Assembly (NCBI GenBank): GCA_963970005.1
Contig: CAXAMN010027406.1
Coordinates: forward strand, 483,220-547,219
Reading direction: 5' to 3'
Length of the DNA stretch: 64,000 nt
DNA from: Durusdinium trenchii
Lineage: Eukaryota; Sar; Dinophyceae; Suessiales; Symbiodiniaceae
Below are positions 61,390 through 64,000 of this stretch, piece by piece. The number at the start of each line of letters is the position of its first letter. Within the stretch, counting starts at the first letter, position 1. Below the pieces are notes generated by a model. It was not told the DNA's origin, made no database searches, and saw only the letters and a program-made list of their open reading frames with translations. The translations under genes and the position numbers were made by a program.

Positions 61390-63708
61390 TCGATGCTCCG
61401 CTTCGTGCCTGGGTCACACCCGATCACGCAGCTTTCCTTGACAGTACCGCCGGCGATCGGAGCAGGTGCCCAGATCTGGAAAAGATGCCGTGCTCCCCCA
61501 CGTAACTCGGGGTGTTTCGGGGTGGAAGTCTGCCAACGATTTGAACTGTGGTGGAGGTCAATGGCATGCGATGGATACGAAGAAGGCGCCCGTTTTCCCA
61601 AGCCTAGCAGTTTCTGAAGCCTCGGTGTTTGCCGTATGATTGGCATGGGGATTGACTTCCGCCTCGAGCACCCCTAGTTGACCAGCCCAGGTCTGTTGGA
61701 ACCCGAATGCCTGGTCTTGGTAACCTTTGAAATGGCTTGCGGCAAAGCACAGCAAGACCATGAAATCGAAACTCCGCCAGGGCCGACCGTTGTGGAACCT
61801 TAGAGTTTCTGGAGAACATTTTCAGCTGAAACAAGACATTCATCACCTGGCAGTCCCTGTTTGCGGCTACAAGCGCGCATGGCCGGCGCGCATGCAAGTA
61901 GAGGTTTAAACATTCGTTGCGTGTGTGGCCTTGTGCTCCACGCAAGCTGCCTCTGATCTAATTGTCATCTGCGGTACGCAGGAACCTTAAATCGAGCACT
62001 CCGCCTTTGCTTCTGCCACCGAACTGTATAGGTGGCCATCACCTGAGACTGTGCAGGAAGCAAAAGATTTGCAAATTTGCAAGGTTCCATCCCCTTCACT
62101 GTATATTGAAAGCATGGTCGCTTGGAAGTTTGGGGCTGGCTTCCAAACATCAGTAAGCGAACGAGACTGCACAACCTTCAAGGTACAATCTAAGGCTCTT
62201 GGCTTTTATCCACATCAAGACGCAGTTCACAGATTGGGCAGCTTTCAGTTCGTTCCTATAGATTCAATCGGATTGATTGAGACACCCCTACCAACGGTTT
62301 GCCCAAAATCCTAACGCATCCCCATCCCCCCACGAAAAAGCATTACCAGCATACCACGGGAACCGGGCAAACCAAACATTGGTCAACGTGCCGCATCATG
62401 TCACCGTGCCGCTACCACCGTGTCAACACGCTTCACGGCTCCATCTGCCGCCCAAGAGACCTTTAAACTCACTGACCCATGCCGCCTTTTTCAAGATGGG
62501 CCCATTCAAAAGCAAGTCAGGCACCACCAACGCCACTTCGCCTGAGCTGGTGGCGATGTGAGGGAGGGTGGAGCCTTGACAACTCAAGCTGAAGAGGCGT
62601 CTGGAGGAGAACTGCCTTGTTGCTTTGCCCCATGTGTCCGGCCAAATGCCAAAAAGTTTGAGTCATAGTTTGACAGGGCTACTCAGTAGCTCAGTAGCGA
62701 GTCAAATATAAAGTAGATGAAGGTGTGGTGATATGGTGTGCTTCTTCTATACTCGTTCAAAGCAGGCGGCTGGTTGCCCCCACTGGCCAATCAAGCAAAC
62801 AAAACAACTCAAGAAACCTGCGATTTAGTTCATCTTCGAAGGCTATTTGGGACGTGCGCGCTTTCAAACAGGTTAACACATATTAAAACATGGACAAACC
62901 AAGCAGAAAAATTGGCTTGTGTTGAACCCTTAAGCCGGCTGGTATGTTATGGTCCGGTTACAGTCTTGCAAAGCCTCTTCCACAAAGAACGGGCTGTTTT
63001 CGCTGCCAGGGTGCAGCCATGGGCCTTGATCTCCTGCGCTGCCTTCGCTAAGGTCTGAGAGCCATCGATATCGATGCGGGTGACATGCTCCAAGGAGACC
63101 TGTGGCCACGTGAAGTCTAGCCGCTAGCCACGCGACACGATGTTTGGTCAACCAATTGAAAACCCAGGATGATGGAGAGTGTCAGGATACTATGCATGAT
63201 CTACTTCCTTGCACTACAAACAGGTAGGTTGGCATCTTGTCATAGATACTCACAATAGCCAGCGCGAGGGAGGAAAAAAACTCCTTTTCTTCAACCAGGA
63301 CAAGCATATCCTTCGGATGAAACTACGTGTCTTCGTCAAACAACCATCGAAACTGCGACAACATGTTGAGACGGATTCTCTTCCCAGACCTGTGGGGGGG
63401 GGTTCTTTCAGTCCTTTCCAAAACAAGCAGCTTCGCTCCGCCCGAAAAATGACCCCCTTGGAGCACATGGTCTTCTGCAAACCCACGAAGGGTTTCCACT
63501 TCAATGGGAGTCTGTCGATCTTGATCCCTCACCATCACTCACTTGCGGAGCAAAGGACGATGATGCACGGCGGGTTCTTCCTCGCCAGTGCTTGCAAGCG
63601 TGACAAATGCTTGCTCGCGCATAAGAAGGTCATTGAACCCATGGGCTCGTAGAGCACCGCACTCTCGTAGTCCTCAGGAGACCGACCAAACAAGACTTCA
63701 AGAGGCAC
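61390..63708 (-). CDS. Four exons of an unidentified minus-strand gene
   Basis: 63708-63543 lies between a TTGAAG acceptor and a GTGAGT donor (GRSPEDYESAVLYEPMGS, then KHLSRLQALARKNPPCIIVL). 63054-62962 lies between CTCTCAG and GTAACC and encodes exactly 31 codons (TLAKAAQEIKAHGCTLAA). 62541-62477 lies between CTCAG and GTCAGTG (EVALVVPDLLLNGPILKKAA). About 61480-61390 has APIAGGTVKESCVIGCDPGT. The pieces look like one soluble protein with alternating strands and helices. I do not recognise it and cannot confirm that the fourth piece is contiguous. The gene probably starts right of 63.7 kb. Confidence 0.5.
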
Positions 63709-64000
63709 CTTCAAGACTCAATGAAGGAAAATCCTCTGGTGGACGGTGGACATGTCAAAAACTAGCACTATGATAATAATATGCCACAAGATGTCCGTAA
63801 ACTATCTCAAACCCTACTAACTACCCTGGGAGCCTACTGAAGAACATGCCCCAACAAAAACAAAAAACACACACACTCCAAGACCCCACCAAAAAAAGCG
63901 CAACAAGTTTCAGCTGAGCGGCGTGATTGTGGAGGTCGTTGTCCATCTGCTTTCGAGGTTTGCCACAAGCAAAGTGTTGGACCAAGTGATTCAGAGTCCT

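Overview
The window looks like nuclear DNA of a dinoflagellate, probably of the Symbiodinium type. Four things point that way. Coding pieces are short exons split by introns whose edges I can place by reading frame (GT-AG, probably some GC-AG). Long stretches have all recognisable exons on one strand (about 35.9-63.7 kb, minus). Minisatellites and microsatellites are everywhere. The LTRs of a large retrotransposon carry the last 12 nt of the conserved dinoflagellate spliced leader.

Layout. 1-69 is the 5' end of a minus-strand gene that runs off the window. About 0.8-4 kb is repeat: two arrays of a 21-bp minisatellite around a duplicated ~0.5-kb module. About 4.3-9 kb carries plus-strand exons, including a four-exon coiled-coil gene (to 6566). 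9.4-13.9 kb is an extremely AT-rich island with a broken, ubiquitin-protease-like gene relic inside it. A complete 17.44-kb Ty1/copia-class LTR retrotransposon sits in that island (13923-31362, minus strand, 160-bp LTRs, 5-bp target duplication AATAA); AT-rich DNA resumes to ~31.97 kb. 32-35.8 kb is mostly non-coding and simple-sequence. 35.9-38.7 kb is a two-exon, minus-strand multipass membrane protein. About 43.1-51.1 kb is a minus-strand, many-exon acetolactate-synthase-like thiamine-diphosphate enzyme. 53.9-63.7 kb holds scattered minus-strand exons of unidentified gene(s) plus a CTG-repeat block.

The retrotransposon is the exciting object. In order, its reading frames encode a coiled-coil Gag with two CCCH zinc fingers, a DTG protease, an integrase, a YVDD reverse transcriptase and an RNase H. 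About 2,400 further residues follow: a PCxGGSxW/DGCMYG domain, a long unassigned region, a CCHC zinc knuckle, a domain I read as a Tpt1/KptA RNA 2'-phosphotransferase, a zinc ribbon and an unassigned tail. Its apparent primer-binding site matches a tRNA-Ile(AAU) anticodon loop, suggesting half-tRNA priming. That could give a 2'-phosphotransferase a job: repairing the cut tRNA 3' end. This last step is inference.

The element's frame is broken in three places (a 14-bp tandem duplication, a shift by -1 and a compensating shift by +1), and its LTRs differ at 11 of 160 positions. This copy is therefore not young, although 4,839 codons remain open. Multi-exon gene models were built by eye from frame and splice signals; their outer ends are uncertain.
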